Shown here: positions 8,702 to 17,675 of the stretch, in pieces
Layout of the letters: each line of letters opens with the position of its first letter
Numbering within the stretch: position 1 is the first letter of the stretch
NCBI RefSeq assembly: GCF_001591965.1
Contig: NZ_BCVX01000008.1
Coordinates: 62,001 to 126,000 of the forward strand
Origin: Lysinibacillus odysseyi 34hs-1 = NBRC 100172
GTDB lineage: Bacteria > Bacillota > Bacilli > Bacillales_A > Planococcaceae
Direction: 5' to 3'
DNA: 64,000 nt
Notes under the pieces: model-generated
What the model saw: the letters and a program-made list of their open reading frames with translations, nothing else
The model's database searches: none
What the model was told of the DNA's origin: nothing
Position numbers and translations under genes: made by a program

Positions 8702-9728
8702 GAGGATTGCCTCCTTGCTCTACAGGCGCTGGTATATGTGCAGCATTGCGCTCTGCCATACGTTTCGCCTTGCGTTTTTTCTCTTTCTGTTTGTCTATTA
8801 TTTGCGGTACTACTAATGCTAAAATAACGATAAATGCTGTGATCAGCTTCATGTCTCCTGTATCCAGGAAATCGACACGCAGCGCGAAGGCATAAATCAT
8901 TCGGTAAATAACTGCTCCTGCTACTACAGCAAAAGTAGTACGGACAATCGTTTTTGTCCCAAAGATTGCTTCTCCGATAATAACTGAAGCAAGCCCGATT
9001 ACAATCATTCCTACTCCCATCTGAATATCGGAGAATTTTGAGTATTGAGCAATAAGTGCTCCTGCAAGAGCGACGAGTGCATTTGAAAGACCCAGCCCCA
9101 AAATAATCAATCTATCTGTATTGGCTGAAAAACTACGAATCATTCGTTTATTGTCACCTGTAGCTCGGATAGCCAGACCGACTTCCGTCTTTAAAAACCA
9201 ATCTGCAATGAACTTAATGATTATCGTGATGATAAGGACTACTAACACAGTACCATATGTTGTAGGTACTGACTCAACGCCCATTTCCCGGAGCATGTTG
9301 CTGATAGTATCATCAATACCAAGGCTGCCCCAGAAGTTTTGGAACATAGTGAAAATCGTATCTGTATTTAGCAGTGGTACGTTTGATACACCGGCCCCGC
9401 CTTCACGTGTCATGCCCATAATCCGCAAGTTAATAGAATACAAGGCAATCATCATTAAAATCCCTGATAATAGCGGATTTATTTTTCCCTTTGTGTGTAA
9501 AAGCCCTGTTATACATCCTGCAATAAATCCAGCTATTACTGCGGCTAACGTCGCAATGAGCGGGTTATAGCCAAGCACGATCATCATCGCTGCTGTCGCT
9601 GCCCCCGTCACAAAGCTACCATCAACCGTTAAATCCGGAAAATCCAGCACCCGGAATGTCAGATACACGCCGAGCGCCATAATTGCATAGATGATTCCTT
9701 GCTCAACAGAACCAAATAGAGCTAACAT
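8694..9728 (-). CDS. ABC importer permease (BPD_transp_2 family)
   Basis: 344 residues with about nine hydrophobic segments and the N-terminal GVYLTFRVLDFPDLTVDGSF motif typical of permeases that partner PF04392 binding proteins. The C-terminus is basic and cytoplasmic (KQKEKKRKAKRMAERN). It lies 20 bases behind the binding-protein gene and overlaps the ATPase gene. It would form the membrane channel of the importer. Confidence 0.9.
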   Translation of the reverse strand: MLALFGSVEQGIIYAIMALGVYLTFRVLDFPDLTVDGSFVTGAATAAMMIVLGYNPLIATLAAVIAGFIAGCITGLLHTKGKINPLLSGILMMIALYSINLRIMGMTREGGAGVSNVPLLNTDTIFTMFQNFWGSLGIDDTISNMLREMGVESVPTTYGTVLVVLIITIIIKFIADWFLKTEVGLAIRATGDNKRMIRSFSANTDRLIILGLGLSNALVALAGALIAQYSKFSDIQMGVGMIVIGLASVIIGEAIFGTKTIVRTTFAVVAGAVIYRMIYAFALRVDFLDTGDMKLITAFIVILALVVPQIIDKQKEKKRKAKRMAERNAAHIPAPVEQGGNPLA

Positions 9729-9748
9729 ATTGAATCATCTCCTGTTTA

Positions 9749-10756
9749 TTATTCACTAATCTCTGCGTTCCAAGATTCTTTCACTTCAAGGCCTAGATTA
9801 TCTGCTGCTTTTTTATTGATCACTAATTTCAGATTACCTGGGTATGTTGCCGGAATTTCTCCAGGCGATTTTCCTTCTTTCAGAATTTGGACTGCCTTTT
9901 CCCCTGCTTCATAGCCGATATCATAATATTCAAATCCGTAAGCGCCTAAACCACCGCGTGCTACGGAATCCATCTCTCCTACCATTAACGGTAATTTATT
10001 GGCATTTGCCACATCGATCACTGATTCCAGTGCAGATACAACTGTATTGTCTGTAAGGATATATAAGGAATCAACTTTACCCAGCAATGATTCTGTAGCC
10101 TGTTTTACTTCTGCTGATGTTGATACAGCTGCTTCCACTAATTCAATTCCTTCCGCTTTAAGAGCTTTCTTTACTTGTTCGACTTGCGCAATGGAATTTT
10201 GTTCACCTGTGTTATACACCGTACCTACCTTTTTCGCACCAAGCTCATCCTTTAAGAATTTGACTGTATTAGCAATTGTGTCAGGGTGCAGGTCAATTGT
10301 TCCGGTTACGTTTCCACCCGGGGCCTCCATAGAAGTCACTAATTCTGCTCCGACTGCATCTGTTACCGATGTGAAAACAATCGGAATATCAGATGTGGCA
10401 GATTTGGCAGCCTGAGCAGATGGTGTAGAATTTGCGAAGATTAAATCGACCCCGTCACTTACTAACTTTTGAGCAATGGTAACCGTCTGACTACTGTCTC
10501 CACTTGCTGAATTAAACTGATATTCCACTTCAAGTCCTGCATCTTCAAGTGCCTTTTGAAAACCTTCATAAGCCGCATCTAGTGAAGGATGCTCCACGAT
10601 TTGTGTCACGCCGATAACATATGTGTCTTTTTCCTCTGCGGCTGATCCTGTTTTTACCTTATCGTTTGCTGAATCTGAATCACTCCCACATCCAGCCAGC
10701 ATAAAAGTAAGCGCTGCTGCCGATAAAAATGAAGCCTTTTTTAATGTAAATGCCAT
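9749..10756 (-). CDS. ABC substrate-binding lipoprotein (PF04392)
   Basis: 335 residues from the ATG that has GGGGGG 8 bases upstream. A TTG two codons earlier is too close to that site. The signal peptide ends in a lipobox LAGC with the lipidated cysteine at 23. The mature part has the ABC_sub_bind pattern (YVIGVTQIVEHPSLDAAYEGF, LIFANSTPSAQAA, GTVYNTGEQNS), a family that includes tryptophan and tyrosine binding proteins. It lies 1.3 kb from the trp operon, reading away from it, which makes an aromatic substrate plausible but unproven. Confidence 0.88.
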   Translation of the reverse strand: MAFTLKKASFLSAAALTFMLAGCGSDSDSANDKVKTGSAAEEKDTYVIGVTQIVEHPSLDAAYEGFQKALEDAGLEVEYQFNSASGDSSQTVTIAQKLVSDGVDLIFANSTPSAQAAKSATSDIPIVFTSVTDAVGAELVTSMEAPGGNVTGTIDLHPDTIANTVKFLKDELGAKKVGTVYNTGEQNSIAQVEQVKKALKAEGIELVEAAVSTSAEVKQATESLLGKVDSLYILTDNTVVSALESVIDVANANKLPLMVGEMDSVARGGLGAYGFEYYDIGYEAGEKAVQILKEGKSPGEIPATYPGNLKLVINKKAADNLGLEVKESWNAEISE

Positions 10757-10785
10757 TCTCAAGTCCCCCCTAGAACTACTTTTCT

Positions 10786-10815
10786 ATTTTATGCTTTACC
10801 GATTCAACTTGCCAA
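10786..10815 (-). promoter_or_regulatory. Predicted promoter of the ABC importer operon
   Basis: Minus strand TTGGCA, 18-base spacer, TAAAAT, about 30 bases upstream of the ribosome site of the binding-protein gene. No T-box or riboswitch is visible in the short leader. Confidence 0.45.
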
Positions 10816-11036
10816 AGTGTGAATTTACCGCTATCTTACATTCATATCGTCAGATAGTCAATAACATTGTGAATTTTCTGAACTATAAGCACTGGAGGTT
10901 CCCTATTTTTATTGTTATTTTTTTGATATTCAATCTCAAAGATACAAAAAAAGGTTATTTTTATATCAAATATATTCGTTTTGTCAATTTTCTAAAAATT
11001 AATTTCCCCTGTCTCCACTTCTTTTTTCTATGAAAT

Positions 11037-11065
11037 TTGACGCACTCTCTTCCCTGTATTAAAAT
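11037..11065 (+). promoter_or_regulatory. Predicted promoter of queT
   Basis: TTGACG, 17-base spacer, TAAAAT, placed so that transcription would begin just before the preQ1 riboswitch. Confidence 0.65.
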
Positions 11066-11083
11066 ATTACTCTGTGCTAAAAA

Positions 11084-11123
11084 CACGTGGTTCGCAACCA
11101 TCCCACGCAAAAAAACTAGGAGG
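11084..11123 (+). promoter_or_regulatory. PreQ1-I riboswitch upstream of queT
   Basis: A short stem CGTGG (11086-11090) with CCACG (11103-11107) encloses a C-containing loop and is followed by an A-rich tail and CTAGGAGG. This matches the H-type pseudoknot of class I preQ1 aptamers. The 3' tail includes the queT ribosome site, so ligand binding would hide it and block translation. The small size and the queuosine-family gene directly downstream support the call. Confidence 0.8.
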
Positions 11124-11131
11124 ATTTTCAT

Positions 11132-11617
11132 ATGAAAGTTAAGTTTTTAGCGACAAGTGCCATTATCGCCGCGCTTTATATTGTCGTCACAATGATGTTT
11201 TCTGCAATCAGCTTCGGACAGGTACAGTTCCGTCTTGCAGAAATTTTTAATCATCTGATTGCTTTTAATCCACGTTATATGGTCGGTGTCGTATTAGGTG
11301 TATTTATTTCCAATTCTCTCTTTTCAACAATTGGTGTCTTGGATCTCATTTTTGGTGTTGGTCATACAATGATCACGCTTGGTATCTTCATTCTTATTTG
11401 TAAATACGTCAAAAATGTATGGGCTCGTCTCATCATTAATACATTTTTATTTACATGTACAATGTTCATCATCGCTTTCGAGCTAAACCTGGCCTTGGAG
11501 CTTCCTTTCTGGGAAACTTGGTTGTTCTGTGCAATCGGGGAATTTGTCGTACTGGCAATTGGTACACCGATCATGTACCTATTAAACAGCCGCTTGCATT
11601 TTAAAAACTTAATTTAA
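11132..11617 (+). CDS. queT: QueT-type queuosine precursor transporter
   Basis: 161 residues, about five hydrophobic segments. It fits the QueT family of ECF-type substrate-binding membrane subunits that import the queuosine precursor preQ1/preQ0 together with a shared energising module encoded elsewhere. Typical segments are FRLAEIFNHLIAFNPRYMVGVVLG and LDLIFGVGHTMITL. The ATG lies 9 bases behind AGGAGG, which is part of the riboswitch. Monocistronic, with a terminator at 11650-11686. Confidence 0.9.
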   Translation: MKVKFLATSAIIAALYIVVTMMFSAISFGQVQFRLAEIFNHLIAFNPRYMVGVVLGVFISNSLFSTIGVLDLIFGVGHTMITLGIFILICKYVKNVWARLIINTFLFTCTMFIIAFELNLALELPFWETWLFCAIGEFVVLAIGTPIMYLLNSRLHFKNLI

Positions 11618-11649
11618 TTGTTATTAACGGCAGGGGCATCCCCAGGCTA

Positions 11650-11686
11650 ATGGAGCGGTTCCAACTCGGTACCGCTCCATTTTTTC
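11650..11686 (+). terminator. queT terminator
   Basis: TGGAGCGGT paired with ACCGCTCCA around an 11-base loop, followed by a run of T residues. Confidence 0.9.
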
Positions 11687-11708
11687 ACCCCTTTATTTTC
11701 AGAAAATA

Positions 11709-11737
11709 TTGACTTACCGTTTTCTACCCTTTACAAT
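11709..11737 (+). promoter_or_regulatory. Promoter of the trp operon
   Basis: TTGACT, 17-base spacer, TACAAT. It is the only good promoter ahead of the T-box leader, giving a leader of about 340 bases. Confidence 0.7.
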
Positions 11738-11743
11738 TATCGT

Positions 11744-12058
11744 TAATTCATTCGTTCGGACTGGTTGAAGGTTGCGGAGAGCCGCAATCGCCATATGAGC
11801 AGAGTTGAGAATAGCCGAGTAAATTGATGAATAAGAAGAGTAGCAGGCAGTAAAGCGTTTAGAGAGCACGTGGTTGGTGCAAACGTGTCGCTTTTTCCTG
11901 TGAATGGGCCTTAGGAGAGCCGTCAGCATGAGTTGATGGACGGGAAATCCCACGTTACGGGATTTGAGAGGGAGCAATATGCTCCAATCTGAGGTGGCAA
12001 CGCGGTTATTCAATCGTCCTCTACAAAAAGTTTACGCTTTTTGTAGAGGACTTTTTTT
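11744..12058 (+). promoter_or_regulatory. Tryptophan-specific T-box leader with terminator
   Basis: Conserved T-box landmarks occur in order: AGAGAGC (11861-11867), GGTTGGTG (11872-11879), the specifier region TGAATGGGCC with TGG (Trp) at 11905-11907, and the T-box core TGAGGTGGCAACGCGG (11990-12005). A strong terminator follows: a 15-bp stem (12016-12030 with 12037-12051) and seven T residues. Uncharged tRNA-Trp should stabilise the antiterminator and switch on the operon. An extra stable hairpin (TTGCGG with CCGCAA, 11772-11787) lies near the 5' end of the leader. Confidence 0.92.
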
Positions 12059-12083
12059 ATTTTAGATGAGTGGAGTGGAGCAG

Positions 12084-13274
12084 ATGATCAAGCACAAATT
12101 ACGGACGACTATCAAAAAGATCAACGGTGATTGCTTAACACCGGTATTGATTTTTAATCGTCTACAGGGAAAACGGAAATTTTTACTAGAGAGTTCGGCA
12201 AAGCACGAAACGACTGGACGCTATTCTTTCATTGGGGCAAACCCGCGAAAGACGTATACAGGTTCGAATAAGACACTAACCGAGTATTCATATTTAACGG
12301 ATAGAAGCTATAGCTACGAGGGGGATTTAGTAAACCTCCTAAAGCAAGTGATGCCCCGCATTTCAACAAATACAGAATACCCTTTTACAGGAGGGGCCAT
12401 CGGATATATTCGTTTCAATCGGGAGCAAGCGGATATTCCGGCAATAAATTTCCATGTGTACGATACGATTGTCATATTTGATCATGTAACTGATGAGGTG
12501 ACAATCATTCATACGAACATTGAAGCAGAAGTAAAGGAGCCTTGTATTGAAGAGGTTATGCATCAAATCATAAATGCTGATACTCTATTGCCGCAGGAAT
12601 TTTTGCTTGGCCGTTTTACGGAACAAACATCAAAAAAGGAATGGACTGGGCAGGTCGAGCAGCTGCAGAAAATGATAGCTGCCGGGGAATTAACAGAAGT
12701 CGTATTATCCCGCAGGTTACTGGCTGACTTTTCCGGTGATGCTTTTTCGCTTTACCGGGCTTTACGAGTAAAGCACCCTTCGCCCTATCTGTACTATATC
12801 GAATTCGACGATCATACAGTAATTGGTGCTTCACCAACAAGTGTAGTCGGTGTGCATGGCCATGTATTAAAAACGAATGCTTCAACTAATATACAGGATG
12901 TTTGCTTAAGGGATACCATCCAGCAGAAGGACGATGTCATCTCCGGTGTGCTTTCTCCTGCTTTGCATGCTATTGATGCATTGACCTACCTGCTGCCGGC
13001 TGACATCGTGACAGGCAAACAGAAACAGCAGGCCGAGGAGGCAATCCAGAAAACCGAGCAAAGTCAGCGGGCTCTTTATGGCGGGGCTATTGGCTATATC
13101 GGTTTCAATGGACAAATAGATTTCGCCCTCGCTTCCCGTACATTGATTCTTCAACAAGGGAAGGCTCTGACAGAAACCGGTGCGACGGTGACAGCAGAAA
13201 GTGTAGGCTCAATTCTCTATGAGCACTCACAAGTTGACTTACTTTCAGAAATGGTAAAGGGGCGGACATCATGA
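12084..13274 (+). CDS. trpE: TrpE-derived protein lacking the catalytic core (anthranilate synthase component I remnant)
   Basis: 396 residues from the ATG with GGAG 8 bases upstream; an ATG at 12066 has no ribosome site. The N-terminal half keeps TrpE features, including LLES (34-37) of the tryptophan-binding site, GRYSFIGANP and FTGGAIGYIRF. The chorismate-binding half is broken in frame: IGASPE has become IGASPT, the PIAGTR and AEHxMLVDLxRND blocks are absent (about 55-60 residues missing), and PAGTxSGAPK has become PADIVTGKQK. The C-terminal GGAIGYIGFNGQIDFALASRT is still recognisable. TrpE normally makes anthranilate from chorismate with a glutaminase subunit, which this protein cannot do. 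The stop overlaps the trpD start, so coupling is preserved. Confidence 0.85.
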   Translation: MIKHKLRTTIKKINGDCLTPVLIFNRLQGKRKFLLESSAKHETTGRYSFIGANPRKTYTGSNKTLTEYSYLTDRSYSYEGDLVNLLKQVMPRISTNTEYPFTGGAIGYIRFNREQADIPAINFHVYDTIVIFDHVTDEVTIIHTNIEAEVKEPCIEEVMHQIINADTLLPQEFLLGRFTEQTSKKEWTGQVEQLQKMIAAGELTEVVLSRRLLADFSGDAFSLYRALRVKHPSPYLYYIEFDDHTVIGASPTSVVGVHGHVLKTNASTNIQDVCLRDTIQQKDDVISGVLSPALHAIDALTYLLPADIVTGKQKQQAEEAIQKTEQSQRALYGGAIGYIGFNGQIDFALASRTLILQQGKALTETGATVTAESVGSILYEHSQVDLLSEMVKGRTS

Positions 13275-14308
13275 GCTTAACGAATTATATAAATCGTCTT
13301 GCAAAGGGTGAACATCTATTATTTGAAGAAATGATAGATGCAGCAGGCTATGTATTCGATGAAACAACACCTAAGGAGCAGATTCACGAATTCCTGCTTG
13401 TTTTAAGTGCAAAAGGCGAAACAGCCCATGAAATAGCGGGCCTTGCCTCTGTTATGCGGTCACATGCTATCCCGATTGAAGTGCCTGAAGGGATTTATAT
13501 CGATAATTGCGGAACGGGTGGAGATGGATTACAAAGCTTTAATATTTCTACTACTTCTGCTTTCGTCCTCGCAGGCGGCGGACTGCTCGTTGCTAAACAC
13601 GGGAATCGAAAAGTGTCCAGTTTATCAGGAAGCTCTGATGTACTGGAAGCGCTGGGCATTGGATTATTGTCTACCATAGAGCAGACAACGGAGCTGTTGA
13701 AGCAGGAAGGGATTGCCTTCCTGCATGCCCCCACTATCCATCCAAAACTAAAACGAATCGGTGAAATCCGTCAGGCAATCGGCAAGCCGACTATTTTCAA
13801 TATGGTAGGTCCGTTAACAAATCCTGTTCCATTAAAGACTCAATTCGTAGGGATTAACCGTCCTGCCTTTACGACCTCTTATGCGGAAGTACTTCATATG
13901 ATCGGGCGGGACCGGGCAATTGTCGTATCAGGTGCAAAAGGGATGGATGAGGCTTCCTTGGAAGGTGAAAATACGTTTGTCCTGCTGGATCACGGCGATA
14001 TTTTGCCGTTTAAATTACGTGCTGAAGATGTAGGATTGACCTCGCAGCCACTTTCTGCCATCCGTGGAGGAAACGCTGGGGAAAATGCAGCTATTATGCG
14101 AGAACTGCTTGCTGGAAAACAAAGTGCCTACTTTGACACTGTCATTCTTAATGCAGGTATCGGCTTCTTTGCATACGGCCTTGCTGAAACGATGAAAGAA
14201 GGAATTGACATGGCAAAAGACAGCATTTTTTCCGGACGTGCAATAGGCAAATTAGAAGCAGTTATCGCCTACAGCCAACAGTTGACGAAAGCAGGTGCAA
14301 ACAAATGA
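13271..14308 (+). CDS. trpD: Anthranilate phosphoribosyltransferase
   Basis: Transfers phosphoribose from PRPP to anthranilate. 345 residues, normal length. GTGGD (81-85), NISTTSAF, KHGNR (109-113) and the metal-binding DE of GMDEASLEG are all present, so the enzyme looks active, unlike the preceding trpE. The ATG overlaps the trpE stop by 4 bases and the stop overlaps trpC, as expected for a translationally coupled operon. Confidence 0.95.
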   Translation: MSLTNYINRLAKGEHLLFEEMIDAAGYVFDETTPKEQIHEFLLVLSAKGETAHEIAGLASVMRSHAIPIEVPEGIYIDNCGTGGDGLQSFNISTTSAFVLAGGGLLVAKHGNRKVSSLSGSSDVLEALGIGLLSTIEQTTELLKQEGIAFLHAPTIHPKLKRIGEIRQAIGKPTIFNMVGPLTNPVPLKTQFVGINRPAFTTSYAEVLHMIGRDRAIVVSGAKGMDEASLEGENTFVLLDHGDILPFKLRAEDVGLTSQPLSAIRGGNAGENAAIMRELLAGKQSAYFDTVILNAGIGFFAYGLAETMKEGIDMAKDSIFSGRAIGKLEAVIAYSQQLTKAGANK

Positions 14309-15093
14309 CTATTTTAAATCAGATACTTGATCATAAAAAAACGGAGTTAGAGAAATTAAAGGGGCAGACTCCCCTGTTTAACCTAGATAAAAAGAAGCGC
14401 CCTTCCCTTTATGACACATTAATTCATGCAGATCACCTACAGGTTATCGCTGAAATGAAACGTGCCTCTCCTTCTAAAGGAGATATCGCAGCATATGTTA
14501 ATCCTGTCGAGCAGGCAAGCCATTATGAAAGTGCAGGTGCAGCGTGTATCTCCGTGCTGACCGAAACGAAATATTTCAAAGGCTCATACGAGGATTTGAA
14601 CGCTGTAGCAAAGGCAGTAGTCATTCCAGTCCTCTGTAAGGATTTTATTATCGATGAGGTACAGATCGACTATGCAAAAGCGGCTGGTGCCTCTGTCATC
14701 CTCCTCATTGTTGCCGCTTTGTCAGATGAAGAACTGGCCCGTCTCCATACCTATGCAACTAACCATGACCTAGAGGTTCTTGTAGAGGTACATGATACAG
14801 AGGAGCTAGAACGCGCACTAGCAATAAACGCACGTATTATTGGTGTGAACAACCGCAATCTTAAAACCTTTGAGGTTGATTTGAAGCAGACAAAAACAGT
14901 AGCCCGTGCTTTCAACCGGCCGGATGTCGCATTTATATCAGAAAGCGGTATTTGGAATGAGGCAGATGCTGCACTTGTGGCGAGCTACGGGGCAAAGGGA
15001 ATATTAGTCGGCGAATCATTAATGCGCAGCAACAACATAATAGCTGCTCTTCAGGCATTGCAAGTGGAATTGAAAGCGGGTGAAGTAAGATGA
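14305..15093 (+). CDS. trpC: Indole-3-glycerol phosphate synthase
   Basis: 262-residue TIM barrel converting CdRP to indole-3-glycerol phosphate. Conserved AEMKRASPSKG with the catalytic lysine, VLCKDFIID, IGVNNRNLKTFEVD, FISESGI and GILVGESLMRS are intact. It overlaps trpD by 4 bases and trpF by 4 bases. Nothing suggests decay. Confidence 0.96.
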   Translation: MTILNQILDHKKTELEKLKGQTPLFNLDKKKRPSLYDTLIHADHLQVIAEMKRASPSKGDIAAYVNPVEQASHYESAGAACISVLTETKYFKGSYEDLNAVAKAVVIPVLCKDFIIDEVQIDYAKAAGASVILLIVAALSDEELARLHTYATNHDLEVLVEVHDTEELERALAINARIIGVNNRNLKTFEVDLKQTKTVARAFNRPDVAFISESGIWNEADAALVASYGAKGILVGESLMRSNNIIAALQALQVELKAGEVR

Positions 15094-15707
15094 CACTCGT
15101 AAAAATCTGTGGCTTAACGGAACAGCGCCATGTTCAAACAGCCATCAGCGCTGGGACAGATTTTATTGGCTTTGTTTTTGCACCGAGCAAGCGGCAAGTG
15201 ACGATTGAGCAAGCCGCTGCACTAGCAAAAGACATCGCCGGAAACGTAAAGAAGGTCGGCGTATTCGTCAATGCAGAAAAGGAATTTTTACAGGAAGCAT
15301 ATAAAAAGGTGCCACTCGATTACATTCAATATCACGGGGATGAAACGATTGACTTCATCAAGCAGGTCGGCCTTCCGGCAATTAAGGCTTTTTCCATTCG
15401 GACAACGGAGGATGTCTTAAAAGCAGCGGACTATGATGTCGATTACTATCTTTTTGACGCTCCCAGAACGGATTACCGAGGAGGCAGCGGTCATTCTTTT
15501 GACTGGTCATTACTCGAGGAATCGAATATTCCACGTGAAAAAGTTATTTTAGCCGGTGGATTGAATGCTGACAACATTGCAGCGGCCATCCACCTCGTTC
15601 AGCCGGCAGGTGTAGATGTATCAAGCGGTGTCGAACAGGACGGTATAAAGGCTGAAGCGTTAATAAAAGGCTTTCTACAAACAGCAAAAGGAGCAAAGAT
15701 GATATGA
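15090..15707 (+). CDS. trpF: Phosphoribosylanthranilate isomerase
   Basis: 205-residue TIM barrel. The catalytic cysteine lies in VKICGLTE (C7) and the general acid aspartate in [15 protein letters not shown] and GVDVSSGVE form the phosphate site. It overlaps both neighbours by 4 bases. All features of an active enzyme are present. Confidence 0.95.
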   Translation: MTLVKICGLTEQRHVQTAISAGTDFIGFVFAPSKRQVTIEQAAALAKDIAGNVKKVGVFVNAEKEFLQEAYKKVPLDYIQYHGDETIDFIKQVGLPAIKAFSIRTTEDVLKAADYDVDYYLFDAPRTDYRGGSGHSFDWSLLEESNIPREKVILAGGLNADNIAAAIHLVQPAGVDVSSGVEQDGIKAEALIKGFLQTAKGAKMI

Positions 15708-16897
15708 CTACTACGACAGCGGCAGGACGTTTCGGTGCATACGGAGGACAATTCGTACCAGAAACGCTGATGACACCATTACTTGAACTTGAAAAATCCT
15801 ATGAGGAAGCAAAGCAGGATCCTGCCTTTCAGGAAGAATTACACTACTATTTGACGCATTATGTCGGACGCGAAACCCCTCTTTACTTCGCAGAACGTCT
15901 GACAGAAAAGATCGGAGGGGCGAAGATCTATTTGAAGCGTGAGGATTTAAACCATACGGGTGCACATAAAATCAATAATGCCCTAGGCCAGGCGCTGCTT
16001 GCCATCCGCATGGGTAAAAAGAAGATCGTTGCTGAAACAGGTGCCGGCCAGCATGGTGTAGCAACAGCAACAGCATGCGCTTTACTTAATCTTGATTGCA
16101 TCGTTTATATGGGCGCAGAGGACGTCAAACGCCAGGCGCTGAACGTCTTTCGCATGGAACTCCTTGGGGCAAAAGTTATCTCTGTGGAAAAGGGCTCTGC
16201 AACACTGAAGGACGCGGTAAATGAGGCTCTGCGCCACTGGGTAACCCATATTGAAGATACTCATTATATACTTGGCTCAGCTCTAGGACCACACCCCTTC
16301 CCTACGATCGTCCGCGATTTTCAGCGGGTCATAGGGGATGAGGCCCGTATTCAGATTCAAGAACAAGAGGGACGTCTTCCAAATGCCGTTGTAGCTTGTG
16401 TCGGAGGAGGCAGCAATGCAATCGGCATGTTCTATCCTTTCATCGGAGATCGGGATGTCAAGCTGATTGGTGTCGAGGCAGCCGGTGCAGGTATTGAAAC
16501 CGGTAAGCATGCCGCTGCTATTGCAGGAGGGCAAAAAGGGGTCCTGCACGGTGCCTATATGTATCTCCTGCAAGATGAAAACGGCTTCGTCCAGGAGGCC
16601 CATTCTATTTCTGCGGGACTCGACTATCCCGCTGTTGGTCCAGAGCATTGTTTCCTTTCGGATATCGGCCGTGCTGCGTATGATTCGGTAACAGATGAAG
16701 AAGCTTTGGAGGGCGTCAAGCTATTATGTGCTACAGAAGGTATTTTGCCGGCTATTGAAAGTGCTCATGCGGTGTTTTATACATCGAAGCTGGCAGCTAC
16801 TATGAAAAAGGATGACATCATCATCGTATGCTTATCCGGACGGGGAGACAAAGATGTTCATACACTGATTGATGCACTGGGAGGTAATATGCGATGA
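15704..16897 (+). CDS. trpB: Tryptophan synthase beta subunit
   Basis: 397 residues. PLP lysine K89 in [18 protein letters not shown], the GGGSNAIG phosphate loop, the [16 protein letters not shown] segment, [13 protein letters not shown], the glutamate in PAIESAHA and SGRGDKD are all standard. It condenses indole from TrpA with serine to give tryptophan. It overlaps trpF and trpA by 4 bases each, the usual arrangement for an alpha2-beta2 pair. Confidence 0.96.
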   Translation: MTTTTAAGRFGAYGGQFVPETLMTPLLELEKSYEEAKQDPAFQEELHYYLTHYVGRETPLYFAERLTEKIGGAKIYLKREDLNHTGAHKINNALGQALLAIRMGKKKIVAETGAGQHGVATATACALLNLDCIVYMGAEDVKRQALNVFRMELLGAKVISVEKGSATLKDAVNEALRHWVTHIEDTHYILGSALGPHPFPTIVRDFQRVIGDEARIQIQEQEGRLPNAVVACVGGGSNAIGMFYPFIGDRDVKLIGVEAAGAGIETGKHAAAIAGGQKGVLHGAYMYLLQDENGFVQEAHSISAGLDYPAVGPEHCFLSDIGRAAYDSVTDEEALEGVKLLCATEGILPAIESAHAVFYTSKLAATMKKDDIIIVCLSGRGDKDVHTLIDALGGNMR

Positions 16898-17673
16898 CAC
16901 TACAAACAGCAATGGAATCAGCTATCAAATCCGGGGAAAAAGCATTTGTTCCTTATATTATGGCCGGCGACGGCGGCTTAAGCATCTTACGTGAGACAAT
17001 ACTTCGCCTACAGCATTTAGGTGTAACAGCTATTGAAGTAGGCATCCCATTCACTGACCCTGTAGCAGATGGTCCTACAATTGAAAAGGCTGGTGAACGT
17101 GCGCTGGCAAATGGGGTAAATTTACGCAATGTACTTGCGGCCTTGAAGGAATTTGCCCATGAAGTGAAGATCCCCCTTGTTGCGATGACATATTTGAATC
17201 CGATCTTAGCGTATGGGGCTGCAGCATTTGCCCAAGATGCCTACGAAGCTGGCATCCGTGGACTGATTGTACCAGATATGCCTCTGGAGGAAAGCTCAAT
17301 CATTCATACAGAGCTCTCCGAAAAAGAGATTTCCCTTATACAGCTTGTCTCTTTGACAAGCCCGACCGAGCGTATCGCAAAGCTTGCAGCAGCCAGTGAA
17401 GGATTTATCTATGCAGTCACAGTCAACGGTATAACAGGTGCCCGCTCCGTTTTTTCTAATGACCTGGCCCCTCATTTTGCTAACTTAAAGTCCTATAGTG
17501 CCCTACCTGTGCTGGCCGGCTTCGGCATCTCAACACCTGAGCAAGTGGAAGCATTCGGTTCATTTAGCGATGGGGTCATTGTCGGCAGTAAAATTGTCGA
17601 TGCTCTCGCGCACAATGACTGGGAAACGATTGAATCATTAGTAAAAGCATCAAAACATGCGGAGGTGAATTAA
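16894..17673 (+). CDS. trpA: Tryptophan synthase alpha subunit
   Basis: 259-residue TIM barrel that cleaves indole-3-glycerol phosphate to indole. The catalytic pair is E48 (AIEVGIPF) and D59 (DPVADGPT). The [26 protein letters not shown] and GFGISTPEQ segments are intact. It is translationally coupled to trpB and followed after 2 bases by the second trpB-like gene. Confidence 0.96.
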   Translation: MTLQTAMESAIKSGEKAFVPYIMAGDGGLSILRETILRLQHLGVTAIEVGIPFTDPVADGPTIEKAGERALANGVNLRNVLAALKEFAHEVKIPLVAMTYLNPILAYGAAAFAQDAYEAGIRGLIVPDMPLEESSIIHTELSEKEISLIQLVSLTSPTERIAKLAAASEGFIYAVTVNGITGARSVFSNDLAPHFANLKSYSALPVLAGFGISTPEQVEAFGSFSDGVIVGSKIVDALAHNDWETIESLVKASKHAEVN

Positions 17674-17675
17674 GT

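Noticed and set aside
12066-12083. Upstream ATG as the TrpE start
   Set aside because: It directly follows the leader terminator with no ribosome site, while the ATG at 12084 has GGAG at good spacing.
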